The notes under the pieces were generated by a model, which was not told the origin of the DNA, did no database searches, and saw only the letters and a list, made by a program, of their open reading frames with translations. A DNA stretch of 64,000 nt from JBFGFX01 sp965232455 (GTDB lineage: Bacteria > Pseudomonadota > Gammaproteobacteria > Steroidobacterales > Woeseiaceae). Positions within the stretch are counted from its first letter, which is position 1. Every line of letters begins with the position of its first letter. Where the stretch lies: contig OZ246981.1 of assembly GCA_965232455.1 (NCBI GenBank), forward strand, positions 3,224,001 to 3,288,000. Direction: 5' to 3'. Both the position numbers and the translations under genes were made by a program. Positions 7,743-15,954 of the stretch are shown here, piece by piece.

Positions 7743-8864
7743 ATACCGTCACGGAATTCACGCGCACTGACCCATCATCAAAGCTTTTCAATACTGAACT
7801 CGTTACGCCCGGTATACCGTTAACGCGATCACAAAAGGCCCGCGCCAGGCGGTCGCCCGTCGGCAAAAAGCTTTGTTTGTTCGATCCGGTCGTCGATATC
7901 GAACGTAGTCCGGCTGTGTCAAAAATAACGCTGTCCTTTACAATTTTCCGATCGCAGTATAGGAAACCGAATGAGTCAATGTAATGTCTCGAAAGAACGA
8001 CAAAGAGCAAAGTCAAACAGACTTTTAACAAACGTCGTCGGCAATTTGTCCGCAACAAAATCGCCGTAATGTTCTTCCGTCCTCAAACGTTCACGTTTTT
8101 GCGACAGAAAAAGTTCCGGTAGCGCGCGATGCGATACGTTTGTACTTGCGGTATTCGAGTTCTGCCTGCTTCGAGCTGTTGCGAATTTGGTCACCAAAAA
8201 AAAATCTTCGCGTGCGATTTCGATGTCACCACTGTCTGCATTTCGCGACAGAATACAGACCGTTCACAATCAGTAGCTTAGCTATTTCCGTCGCCACGGC
8301 CGTGCGCAAGCAACGACAAACGCTTGACATATACCACCCAAAAACGAAGCGCATCATTGCATCGTAAGAAACTGTTTATATTGATATTTTTTGGGTATCA
8401 CGGGCCTTTTGGTCATCCTGGCACAGCACTTGCTTTATCCATGACAGATCGGGATGAACGCCTGCTTGGGGATTCGGATCAGCCGGGGATTGTGAATGTA
8501 TTCACGGTGATCCTTAAAAATCTCAGGCAGACTGATTAGTCCAACGAAGTCCGCCTGATAACAAACATCGTTCAGGGATGATGCTTTAACGAGTAGGGAC
8601 TTTAGAGATAGTTGGTCGGCGAATGGACTGTCGCCGCACGGCAAAGCTACCGATCGACGGGGACGGTTTTTTTAGTCTTCGGTTTGAGAACAGCGGGGCT
8701 GCCAGGATAAAAGGCGGACACGACGTTTCATTGCGGCGTTGCGTTCCCTTACCTGAAAACTCCGAAACTGGCTTGGCGCATCTTCCGGCGGTTAGTGCAT
8801 GAAGATACTTCGGGTCTCGGTTTCCGACCGCAGTTTGGGTCGTTTAGTGATGAGCAGGAATGTT
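7743..8864. other. AT-richer divergent intergenic region (1.1 kb, no convincing gene)
   Basis: This gap separates the leftward cytochrome-lipoprotein operon from the rightward DUF1588/LamG/DUF1501 operon. It is visibly richer in A and T than the flanking genes. Open frames on both strands (for example leftward 7648-8058 and 8435-8644) have no recognisable domain, poor start context and atypical composition, so I do not call them. Two similar segments, GCGACAGAAAAAG near 8099 and GCGACAGAATACAG near 8246, could be regulator sites, but there is no second line of evidence. Both operons probably start transcription here. I cannot place promoters with confidence. Confidence 0.5.
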
Positions 8865-10076
8865 ATGAAATACAGGACGTGGAAAAACTTCAAACACGCC
8901 GACGGTAAAACCGGGCGATTCATGCGCTGGTTCACCGTAGGTCTGCTCGGCCTTGGGCTGGTTTCCGTTGCGCAGGCAGGTCCGCGCGAACAGGCCAAGC
9001 GCATTCACGATCGCCTGGCCGGCGTGCCGCCGACGGAAGCGGTGCTGCAGGCGATGGAGGCCGAGGTCGATCCAGGTCAAGCCGGGACAGCGATCGACGC
9101 CGCTTATCGCGCGATGGGCAACCCGAACTTCTACAACGTGACGTTGAAGAACTTTGCCGCACCGTGGACCAATCGTGCCCAGACCGTTTTCGTGCCCCTG
9201 AACGACTACATTGCGACGGTAGTCGGCATGGTGCGTGACGACGACCAGGTTGGCTTCGATGAGATTCTTTACGGCGACATCATCTATGTCGGCAATGCAA
9301 GCTTGAATCTGCCGCCATACTCGAACGTCAACAACAATCACTACGAGGAATTGGAAAACCGCGGTCTCGACATGATGACCGGACTGGAACGTCGGACGCA
9401 GTCGAGCGTCACGGGACTCCCGCCGAACGCAACGGCCGGCGTCATGACCACTCGCGCCGCGGCGGAAGCCTTCTTCGTTGCGGGCACCAACCGCGCAATG
9501 TTCCGCTTTACGCTGCTCAACCACATGTGTAACGACCTGGAGCAGGTGCACGACACCAAACTGGTCCCCGATCGCATCCGCCAGGACGTGAGCCGCAGTC
9601 CAGGCGGCGACAGCCGCTTGTTCCTGAACAACTGCATCGGCTGCCACAACGGTATGGATCCGTTGGCCGGCGCATTCGCGTATTACAACTTCAACGAGGA
9701 CACGGGCAGCATCGAGTACACGCCGGGTGTCGTCCAATCGAAATACTTCAATAACGACGTGAACTTTCCGTTCGGTTACCGCACGACCGATGACAGCTGG
9801 ATGAACTACTGGCGTGAGGGCCAGAACCAGTTCCTCGGCTGGGATCCGGCGCTGCCGAGCAGCGGCAACGGCGCGCAGTCGATGGGCCGGGAACTCGCCG
9901 CCTCCACTGCGTTTGCGGCCTGTCAGGTTCGCAAGGTGTTTGCGGCGGTCTGCTTCCGCGAGCCGGAGGACGCCGCCGATCGGGCTCAAGTTCAAACGAT
10001 GATGACATCGTTTCAAAGCGGCTACCGCCTGAGGCAGACGTTTGCTGAAGCGGCCGTCTACTGCATGGGCGACTAG
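8865..10076 (+). CDS. DUF1588/DUF1592-like one-haem exported protein
   Basis: 403 residues from the ATG at 8865, preferred because AGGAA lies seven bases upstream; an earlier in-frame ATG at 8799 lacks a ribosome site. A signal peptide follows (RWFTVGLLGLGLVSVAQAG). The N-terminal region (IHDRLAGVPPTEAVLQAM) resembles the start of Planctomycete-type DUF1549/DUF1587 domains. The single CxxCH near residue 257 sits in NNCIGCHNGMDPLAGAFAYYNF, the characteristic DUF1588 context where a haem motif precedes an Asp-Pro-Gly-Phe-like segment. The C-terminus resembles DUF1585. In planctomycetes these domains occur in large cytochromes paired with DUF1501 proteins; here a shortened version heads a three-gene operon that also ends with a DUF1501-like gene. 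Function unknown; a periplasmic or surface redox role is inferred. Confidence 0.75.
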   Translation: MKYRTWKNFKHADGKTGRFMRWFTVGLLGLGLVSVAQAGPREQAKRIHDRLAGVPPTEAVLQAMEAEVDPGQAGTAIDAAYRAMGNPNFYNVTLKNFAAPWTNRAQTVFVPLNDYIATVVGMVRDDDQVGFDEILYGDIIYVGNASLNLPPYSNVNNNHYEELENRGLDMMTGLERRTQSSVTGLPPNATAGVMTTRAAAEAFFVAGTNRAMFRFTLLNHMCNDLEQVHDTKLVPDRIRQDVSRSPGGDSRLFLNNCIGCHNGMDPLAGAFAYYNFNEDTGSIEYTPGVVQSKYFNNDVNFPFGYRTTDDSWMNYWREGQNQFLGWDPALPSSGNGAQSMGRELAASTAFAACQVRKVFAAVCFREPEDAADRAQVQTMMTSFQSGYRLRQTFAEAAVYCMGD

Positions 10077-10082
10077 GGAGAC

Positions 10083-12605
10083 ATGACCATGAAAACCGCA
10101 ACTGGAATTGCTTTCGCCCTTGCGCTCAAAGAACGCGGCGCCGCGCTTCGCGCGACGCTGATCGCCTGCCTCTCGGGCGCGCTGCTGGCCGCCTGCGGCG
10201 GCGGCGCGGAAACGACCGACAATCCGATTACGAGCATCACGCCGCCTGCAAACTACACGGGCCCGCCGCCGGCAACCGCCGACGTGCAGGCGTTCAAACT
10301 GAACGTCTGGGACAATGTGCAGATGGGTAGTCGCTGCGGCGGATGCCACAACGATCAGGTTGGCCAGCTACCGATGTTCGCACGCCACGATGACGTCAAC
10401 CTGGCCTACGAAGCCGCCAATACGGTTGTCGACCTGGGTCAGCCGAACAACTCGCGGCTGGTGTCCAAAGTCGGCGCCGGTCACAACTGTTGGCTTACCG
10501 ATGCAGCGGCCTGTGCCGACATCATGACGACCTGGATCACCAACTGGGGCGGCGCATTCGGCGGCGGCGGCCGGGAAATCGTTCTCGAAGCGCCGCCGCT
10601 GGCGGATCCCGGCGACAGCCGTAGCGTGTCCAACATCGATCTGGCCGATTTCCAGGCGCTGCTGCACGGCCCGATTCTGACGACGTACTGCGACGGCTGC
10701 CACACCTCGTCGGCGCCGACCTCGCAACAGCCTTACATCGGTGAATCCGATGCAAGCGTGGCGCTGGAGGCGGCCAAGTCGAAAATCGATCTCGACGATC
10801 CGGCCGCATCGCGTTTCGTGATTCGTCTGCGCAGCGAATTCCACAACTGCTGGAACAACGATTGCGCGACGGCCGCAAACCAGATGGAGGCGGCGATCAC
10901 GGCGCTTGCGGCCACCGTGGACCCGACCCAGGTCGACCCGGCGCTGGTCACCAGTAAGGCGCTGCGTATCGTCGACGGCACGGTCGCCTCGGGCGGCAAC
11001 CGCTACGAGGCGGCGCAGATTGCCGTCTGGGAATTCAAGACCGGCAGCGGAACCACGGCCTTTGATACCAGCGGCGTCGAGCCGGCCATTGATCTGACTT
11101 TCTCCGGCGACGTCCAGTGGTTCGGCGGCTGGGGCGTCACGATTAACGACGGCAAGCTGCAAGGCTCCACGGCGGCGAGCGAAAAACTTCATGATCAGAT
11201 CCTCGCGACCGGTGAGTACTCCATCGAGGCCTGGGTAGTCCCCGCCAACGTGACACAGGAGATGGCTCGCATCGTAAGCTACTCCGGCGGTGAAAACGCT
11301 CGCAACTTCACGCTCCAGCAGACGCTCTACAACTACGACTTCCGCCATCGCAGCACGGAAACCGGTCTAAACGGCGACCCGGCATTGTCGACGCCCGACG
11401 CCGACGAAGTTCTGCAGGCAACGCTGCAGCACGTTGTCGTCACGTCGAGCCCGGTGGACGGACGAGCGATTTACGTCAACGGCGCACTCGTCTCCGCGGC
11501 GGATCCGGTCGCACCGGGGTCCCTGGTCGACTGGCAGGACACGTTTGCACTCGTGCTGGGTAACGAAGTCTCGAGCGATGCGCTCTGGCAGGGTACGCTG
11601 CGGCTCGTCGCGATCCACAACCGCGTGCTGACGCCGGAACAGATCTTCCAGAACTTCGACGTCGGCGTCGGCGAGAAGTTTTTCCTCCTGTTCAGCATTT
11701 CCGACGTGATCAGCGTTCCGGATGCCTACATCCTGTTCGAGGTTGCGCAATTCGATACCAGCTCGTACCTGTTTACACAGCCGCACTTCATCATCCTGGG
11801 GGCCGGCCAGACCGTAACCGGCGTTCCGATCGAAGGTATGCGGGTCGGCATCAACGGCGCGGAGGCGCCCGTGGGTCAGACCTACGGCAACATGGTGAGC
11901 TCGCTCGAGACCGGCCAGGCCGGCCCGCTGGGCCAGCCGCTGTCCCAGCTCGGCGCGGTACTGCCACTCGAGAAAGGACCGGCGGATGACGAGTTTTTCC
12001 TGACCTTCGATCGCTTGGGCCCGCAGTCTTTCGTTCGCGTCGGCGACCCCTCGCTCGTGATCGTCGAAGAGGACGTGCCGCTCGACCAGCGCGCTCAGCG
12101 TATCGGCGTGCGGACCTTCGACGAAATCAACGCGACGATGGCGGCGGTGACCGGCGTCGATCCGGAAACGACGGCGGTGGACATCACCTACCAGAGTCTA
12201 CGCCAGTCGTTGCCGACAATAGCGAACCCGCAGGCGTTCCTGTCCTCGCATCAGGTGGCGATTGCACAGCTTGCTATCGAGTATTGCAATGCGCTAGTGG
12301 ACAACCCGGGAACGTATTTCGGCGGCTTCGACTTCGGCAACCCGTCTCCGGCGAATGCCTACAACGGCGCCGCGCGCAATGACGTCATCGATCCGTTGAT
12401 CGACAATATCATGGGCATCGCCGTGATGACTCAGCCCGACTTCACGACCGTTCGGGATGAACTCGGCTACTTCACGACCGACGGCGTGCGGCCGGACAAC
12501 CTGATCGACCGGTTAATCGACAGCCCCGACAACCCGAGCACGGCCGCCATCGCCAAAGGCGCCTGCGCGGCAGTTCTGGGCAGCGGCATCATGCTGGTTC
12601 AGTAG
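10083..12605 (+). CDS. LamG-domain lipoprotein with duplicated haem domain
   Basis: 840 residues, starting six bases downstream of the previous stop with GGGAG five bases before the ATG. The lipobox is LLAAC (Cys38). Two consecutive similar domains follow, each with a CxxCH (residues 86-90 CGGCH and 204-208 CDGCH), a central A-x-A...DL..P..SR.V segment and a conserved HNCW motif about 50 residues later. This is an internal duplication of a haem-binding module. Residues roughly 310-500 form a LamG/concanavalin-like sandwich (YSIEAWVVPANVTQEMARIV, RAIYVNGALV, LVLGNEV, LRLVAIHNRVLTPEQI), which usually binds sugars or proteins. The remaining 340 residues are unrecognised. The protein would be membrane-anchored outside the cytoplasm. 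Confidence 0.75.
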   Translation: MTMKTATGIAFALALKERGAALRATLIACLSGALLAACGGGAETTDNPITSITPPANYTGPPPATADVQAFKLNVWDNVQMGSRCGGCHNDQVGQLPMFARHDDVNLAYEAANTVVDLGQPNNSRLVSKVGAGHNCWLTDAAACADIMTTWITNWGGAFGGGGREIVLEAPPLADPGDSRSVSNIDLADFQALLHGPILTTYCDGCHTSSAPTSQQPYIGESDASVALEAAKSKIDLDDPAASRFVIRLRSEFHNCWNNDCATAANQMEAAITALAATVDPTQVDPALVTSKALRIVDGTVASGGNRYEAAQIAVWEFKTGSGTTAFDTSGVEPAIDLTFSGDVQWFGGWGVTINDGKLQGSTAASEKLHDQILATGEYSIEAWVVPANVTQEMARIVSYSGGENARNFTLQQTLYNYDFRHRSTETGLNGDPALSTPDADEVLQATLQHVVVTSSPVDGRAIYVNGALVSAADPVAPGSLVDWQDTFALVLGNEVSSDALWQGTLRLVAIHNRVLTPEQIFQNFDVGVGEKFFLLFSISDVISVPDAYILFEVAQFDTSSYLFTQPHFIILGAGQTVTGVPIEGMRVGINGAEAPVGQTYGNMVSSLETGQAGPLGQPLSQLGAVLPLEKGPADDEFFLTFDRLGPQSFVRVGDPSLVIVEEDVPLDQRAQRIGVRTFDEINATMAAVTGVDPETTAVDITYQSLRQSLPTIANPQAFLSSHQVAIAQLAIEYCNALVDNPGTYFGGFDFGNPSPANAYNGAARNDVIDPLIDNIMGIAVMTQPDFTTVRDELGYFTTDGVRPDNLIDRLIDSPDNPSTAAIAKGACAAVLGSGIMLVQ

Positions 12606-12636
12606 ACAGATTGAGTAAGGATTAGAGGCACTAGTT

Positions 12637-14283
12637 ATGGCTACAAAACAAAACAACCGGAATTACGACGATCCGCTGCGTCATGCCGATCACAAACGTC
12701 CGGTAACGCGAAGGGACTTCGTATCGCAGGGGTTCATTTCCGGATCGGCATTGGCGATGGGCGGCGGGGTTTTGAGCCTGTTCTCGAATCCGCGCGCGGC
12801 GCAGGCCGCGCTGTCCCAGGACCTGGTAAACCAGCTCAGCCCGTGCGGTATTTCGATTGGCGGCGCCGGCAAAATCCCGTTCATCGCCTTTGATCTCGCC
12901 GGCGGCGCAAACATCGCCAACTCGAACGTCCTGATCGGCAAGGAAGGCGGCCAGATGGACTTCGTGTCCACGGCCGGCTTCGAGAAATGCGGCCTGCCGG
13001 GCGACATGGTGCCCGGCCTGAACGATCCGATCTCCGGTTTGCCCTATGCCAACACCGACCTCGGCCTCGCATTCCATCTGGACAGCGCGTTCCGGCGCGG
13101 CATGCTGGCCAGCATCCGGCCCGGACTGGGTATCGAGGCAAACCTGACCGGCGCGGTCATTCCCGCCCGCTCGGACAACGACACGGGCAACAACCCGCAC
13201 AACCCGCTCTACGGCATCGCCAGGGCCGGCACCGGCGGACTCGGCGCCAAAGGTTCGATCCTGACGCTGGCGGGTACGGAAAACTCGATGTCCGGCGGCA
13301 ACTCGATGATCCCCGCGATGATGGCGGATCCCGAGCTGCAGCCCACCAAGGTCGATCGCCCGAGCGACGTCGTGAGCCTCGTCGACACCGGAGAACTGGT
13401 CGGCATCCTCGGCCCGGCGGACGCGACGGCCGTCATGGAATCCGTCTACCGCCTCACGTCGCAGAAAATGGGCGTCATTACCGCCGACGACGTCGTCAAG
13501 GACCTGATGGCCTGCGGCTACGTGAAGGCGGCCGACATTGCCGATCGCTTCGGCGCAACGCCGCTGGATCCGGGTCTCGATCCGATGATCGTCGACCAAC
13601 CCGGAGAACCGCCGGGCATTTTCAGGGAGGCAGAGTTCAACGACGGCGGGCGCGACGGGCGCGAATTCCGCAAGACGGCGTCGGTCATGAAACTCGTCAT
13701 GAACGGATTTGCCGGCGCGGCCGTCATCGAGATGGGCGGCTACGACTATCACGGCGGTGCGCGCGCCGAAGGCGAAGTGAAAGACTTCCGCGCAGGCCGC
13801 TGCATGGGCGCGTGCATCGATTACGCGGCACGCATAGGCACGCCCCTGATGATGTACGTCTTCAGTGACGGTTCGCTCTCGAGTAACGGCACGATCGACA
13901 ATTCGGTCGACGGGCGCGGTAAAGGCGAGTGGAGTTCGGACAACTCGTCGACCGCGGCGTCATTCTTCATGGTCTACAACCCGTACGGACGCGCCCAGTT
14001 GATTGGAGCAACACCGGAAGAGCAGGCGCAGCACCAGCAGATCGGCCGCTTCGACGCCGGCGCGTCGGTCGTTCGCACCGCCACGCCGGCGGCAAACAAC
14101 GTCAACCTGCTGGTGAACACGGTGCTCCTCAACTACATGGCGCTCCACGGTGAGCAAGGGGCGTTCGCGAACGTGTTCCCGAACCACGGCCTTGGCGACG
14201 TTGCCTCGCGCGATCGCATGACGGCTTTCGAGACCCTGCCGGGAATCGTGAACGGTCAGATCGGACCGCTGAACCCTATTTGA
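12637..14283 (+). CDS. Tat-exported DUF1501-like protein
   Basis: 548 residues with a clear twin-arginine signal: RRDFVSQGFISGSALAMGGG, arginines at 25-26. The body resembles DUF1501/sulfatase-fold proteins of the alkaline phosphatase superfamily, with FIAFDLAGGANIANSN near the start of the mature domain and EMGGYDYHGG near residue 365, the region that carries metal-ligand-like Asp/His in that superfamily. Homologues are sometimes mislabelled as secretion proteins. It follows the LamG cytochrome gene by 31 nt and is followed by a strong terminator, so it is the last gene of a three-gene operon. Twin-arginine export implies folding, perhaps with a cofactor, before transport. DUF1501 genes paired with c-type-haem DUF genes are a known but functionally unexplained planctomycete pattern. 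Confidence 0.75.
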   Translation: MATKQNNRNYDDPLRHADHKRPVTRRDFVSQGFISGSALAMGGGVLSLFSNPRAAQAALSQDLVNQLSPCGISIGGAGKIPFIAFDLAGGANIANSNVLIGKEGGQMDFVSTAGFEKCGLPGDMVPGLNDPISGLPYANTDLGLAFHLDSAFRRGMLASIRPGLGIEANLTGAVIPARSDNDTGNNPHNPLYGIARAGTGGLGAKGSILTLAGTENSMSGGNSMIPAMMADPELQPTKVDRPSDVVSLVDTGELVGILGPADATAVMESVYRLTSQKMGVITADDVVKDLMACGYVKAADIADRFGATPLDPGLDPMIVDQPGEPPGIFREAEFNDGGRDGREFRKTASVMKLVMNGFAGAAVIEMGGYDYHGGARAEGEVKDFRAGRCMGACIDYAARIGTPLMMYVFSDGSLSSNGTIDNSVDGRGKGEWSSDNSSTAASFFMVYNPYGRAQLIGATPEEQAQHQQIGRFDAGASVVRTATPAANNVNLLVNTVLLNYMALHGEQGAFANVFPNHGLGDVASRDRMTAFETLPGIVNGQIGPLNPI

Positions 14284-14302
14284 TACAGGGAGCGTTGATA
14301 CT

Positions 14303-14339
14303 GCGGCCAGCCACTTCCCCCGGCTGGCCGCTTTTTTTT
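14303..14339 (+). terminator. Rho-independent terminator of the DUF1501 operon
   Basis: A perfect ten-base-pair stem, GCGGCCAGCC paired with GGCTGGCCGC, encloses a nine-base loop and is followed by eight T residues. It begins about 20 bases after the DUF1501-like stop codon, making it the strongest intrinsic terminator in the left half of the window. It isolates the three-gene operon from the downstream methyltransferase. Confidence 0.95.
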
Positions 14340-14553
14340 GCGTGATAGTTTTGCCCTATACTTGTTGCCTTCATACCGGACGACAGAGAATGTTCGAGAA
14401 CTATCCGCGATGCGCCGCCGGTATTTGAGGGGCGTTACGCGAGAGCCGGCGTCGGTATCGACCGGCCGTCGTTTCGCGAGAACAGTGACCCACGTCGGGC
14501 GACGAACCGCCCGATAGGCGACAATCCACCGTCCGTACCCGGCTGAAACCCGC

Positions 14554-15939
14554 ATGAAGACCGAACGCACACAGATCCACGACCTCCTCGCCTGCCCGCG
14601 CTGCGACCAGGCGCCGCTTGCCGAGACGGACGGCGTGCTTCGATGTAAGGGCTGCAAGACCCGCTTTCCGTCCGTGAACGCCATACCCTGGCTGTTCGCG
14701 GAACCCGACGCAACGCTGGCCGAATGGCGCAACCGCTTACAGTTTGCGCTGCAACAACTGTCGCAGGAATCGCAGCGGATCGGCGGTGAACTCAAGAAGG
14801 CCGGCTTGAGTGAACTGACGCGCCAACGCCTGGAGCAACAGCGTACCGCCAACGATCAGCACAGAACGTCGCTGCGAGAGCTGTTGATGCCCGTCGACGT
14901 TCAGTCGATGCAAGCGGATTATGCATCCCACCTGGCGCTGCGCACGCGGCTGCCGAGCGACCAGGGGCTCAATACCTACTACGCAAACGTCCATCGGGAT
15001 TGGGTGTGGGGGGACGAGGAAAACGCCGCATCGGTCGATCAGATTGCCGAAGCGCTGGCCGCAAGCGGCGGAGGCGAAACCGGGGACGCTGTCGTCCTGG
15101 GTGCGGGCGCCTGCAGGCTGGCGTTCGACCTGCATCGGCGCCCGGGTTCCAACCGAACCGTCGCCGTGGACTTCAACCCGCTACTTCTGCTCATCGCGCA
15201 GCGCGTCATGGCCGGTGAACCGCTCGAACTCTTCGAGTTTCCGATTGCGCCGAAGTCGCTGGACTGTTATGCCGTGCAGCAATCCCTTTGCGCACCCGAA
15301 CCCGCAGGCGACGGATTGCATCTCGTGCTGGCGGACGTGTTACGCCCGCCCTTCGCGGCCGGCTGCGCCGACACCGTGGTAACTCCGTGGCTGATCGACA
15401 TAATCAGCGAAGACCTGCCGGTGTTTGCCGCCCGCGTCAATCGCCTCTTGAAACCGGGTGGACGCTGGATCAACTTCGGCTCGCTCGCATTCGACCATCC
15501 CGAGCGGGCGCGGCGCTACAGCCCCGAAGAAGCCCTCGACTTTGTCGCGGCTGCCGGGTTCGCCAGGCCGGAACCGCGCGAAACAACCATTCCCTACATG
15601 TGTTCGCCGCACAGCCGGCACGGCCGCCGGGAGAACGCATTCACGTTTGCGGCGGTCAAGCGCGACGACGTCAAGAATCCGGCACGGCACAAAGCGCTGC
15701 CGGACTGGATCGTGCTCGGCAAGGAGGCGGTGCCGCTGACGCAGTCGTTTAACGCTCAGGCGATGAGCACGCGCGTTTACGCATTCGTCATGTCATTGAT
15801 CGACGGCAAGCGGACGATCGAAGACATGGCCGACATCTTCGAGCAGCAGAAACTCATGCCCAAAGAAGAAGCCGTCCCGGCAATCCGCGGCTTCCTGACG
15901 CGGATGTACGAGGACAGCCAGCGCAACTCGAGTTACTAG
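14554..15939 (+). CDS. Zinc-ribbon / N2227-like methyltransferase / PqqD-like fusion protein
   Basis: 461 residues in three parts. Residues 10-45 form a Trm112-like zinc ribbon with Cys14, Cys17, Cys31 and Cys34 (ACPRC...CKGC). A helical, probably coiled-coil, linker spans about 55-110. Residues 115-370 are a SAM-dependent methyltransferase resembling the N2227/carnosine N-methyltransferase (CARNMT1) family: VVLGAGACRLAFDL at the SAM loop, VVTPWLIDI, and LLKPGGRWINFGSL. Residues 383-455 look like a PqqD-type winged domain (VPLTQSF...LIDGKRTIEDMADIF). PqqD-like domains bind peptides in RiPP pathways, but no RiPP cluster is visible nearby. A peptide or small histidine-containing substrate is conceivable; the methylated substrate is unknown. 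It has its own intergenic region and converges on the beta-lactamase-family gene. Confidence 0.8.
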   Translation: MKTERTQIHDLLACPRCDQAPLAETDGVLRCKGCKTRFPSVNAIPWLFAEPDATLAEWRNRLQFALQQLSQESQRIGGELKKAGLSELTRQRLEQQRTANDQHRTSLRELLMPVDVQSMQADYASHLALRTRLPSDQGLNTYYANVHRDWVWGDEENAASVDQIAEALAASGGGETGDAVVLGAGACRLAFDLHRRPGSNRTVAVDFNPLLLLIAQRVMAGEPLELFEFPIAPKSLDCYAVQQSLCAPEPAGDGLHLVLADVLRPPFAAGCADTVVTPWLIDIISEDLPVFAARVNRLLKPGGRWINFGSLAFDHPERARRYSPEEALDFVAAAGFARPEPRETTIPYMCSPHSRHGRRENAFTFAAVKRDDVKNPARHKALPDWIVLGKEAVPLTQSFNAQAMSTRVYAFVMSLIDGKRTIEDMADIFEQQKLMPKEEAVPAIRGFLTRMYEDSQRNSSY

Positions 15940-15954
15940 ACCTGGGTCGCCCGC

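Noticed and set aside
7648..8058. 136-residue leftward open frame upstream of the cytochrome-lipoprotein gene
   Set aside because: No recognisable domain, irregular codon use and overlap with the expected promoter region; only its last ten codons have a good ribosome site.
8435..8644. 69-residue leftward open frame in the AT-richer gap
   Set aside because: No ribosome site, no domain; explained by chance in lower-GC DNA.
8844..10349. 501-residue minus-strand frame opposite the DUF1588-like gene
   Set aside because: Antisense shadow; the plus-strand gene has a signal peptide, haem motif and ribosome site.
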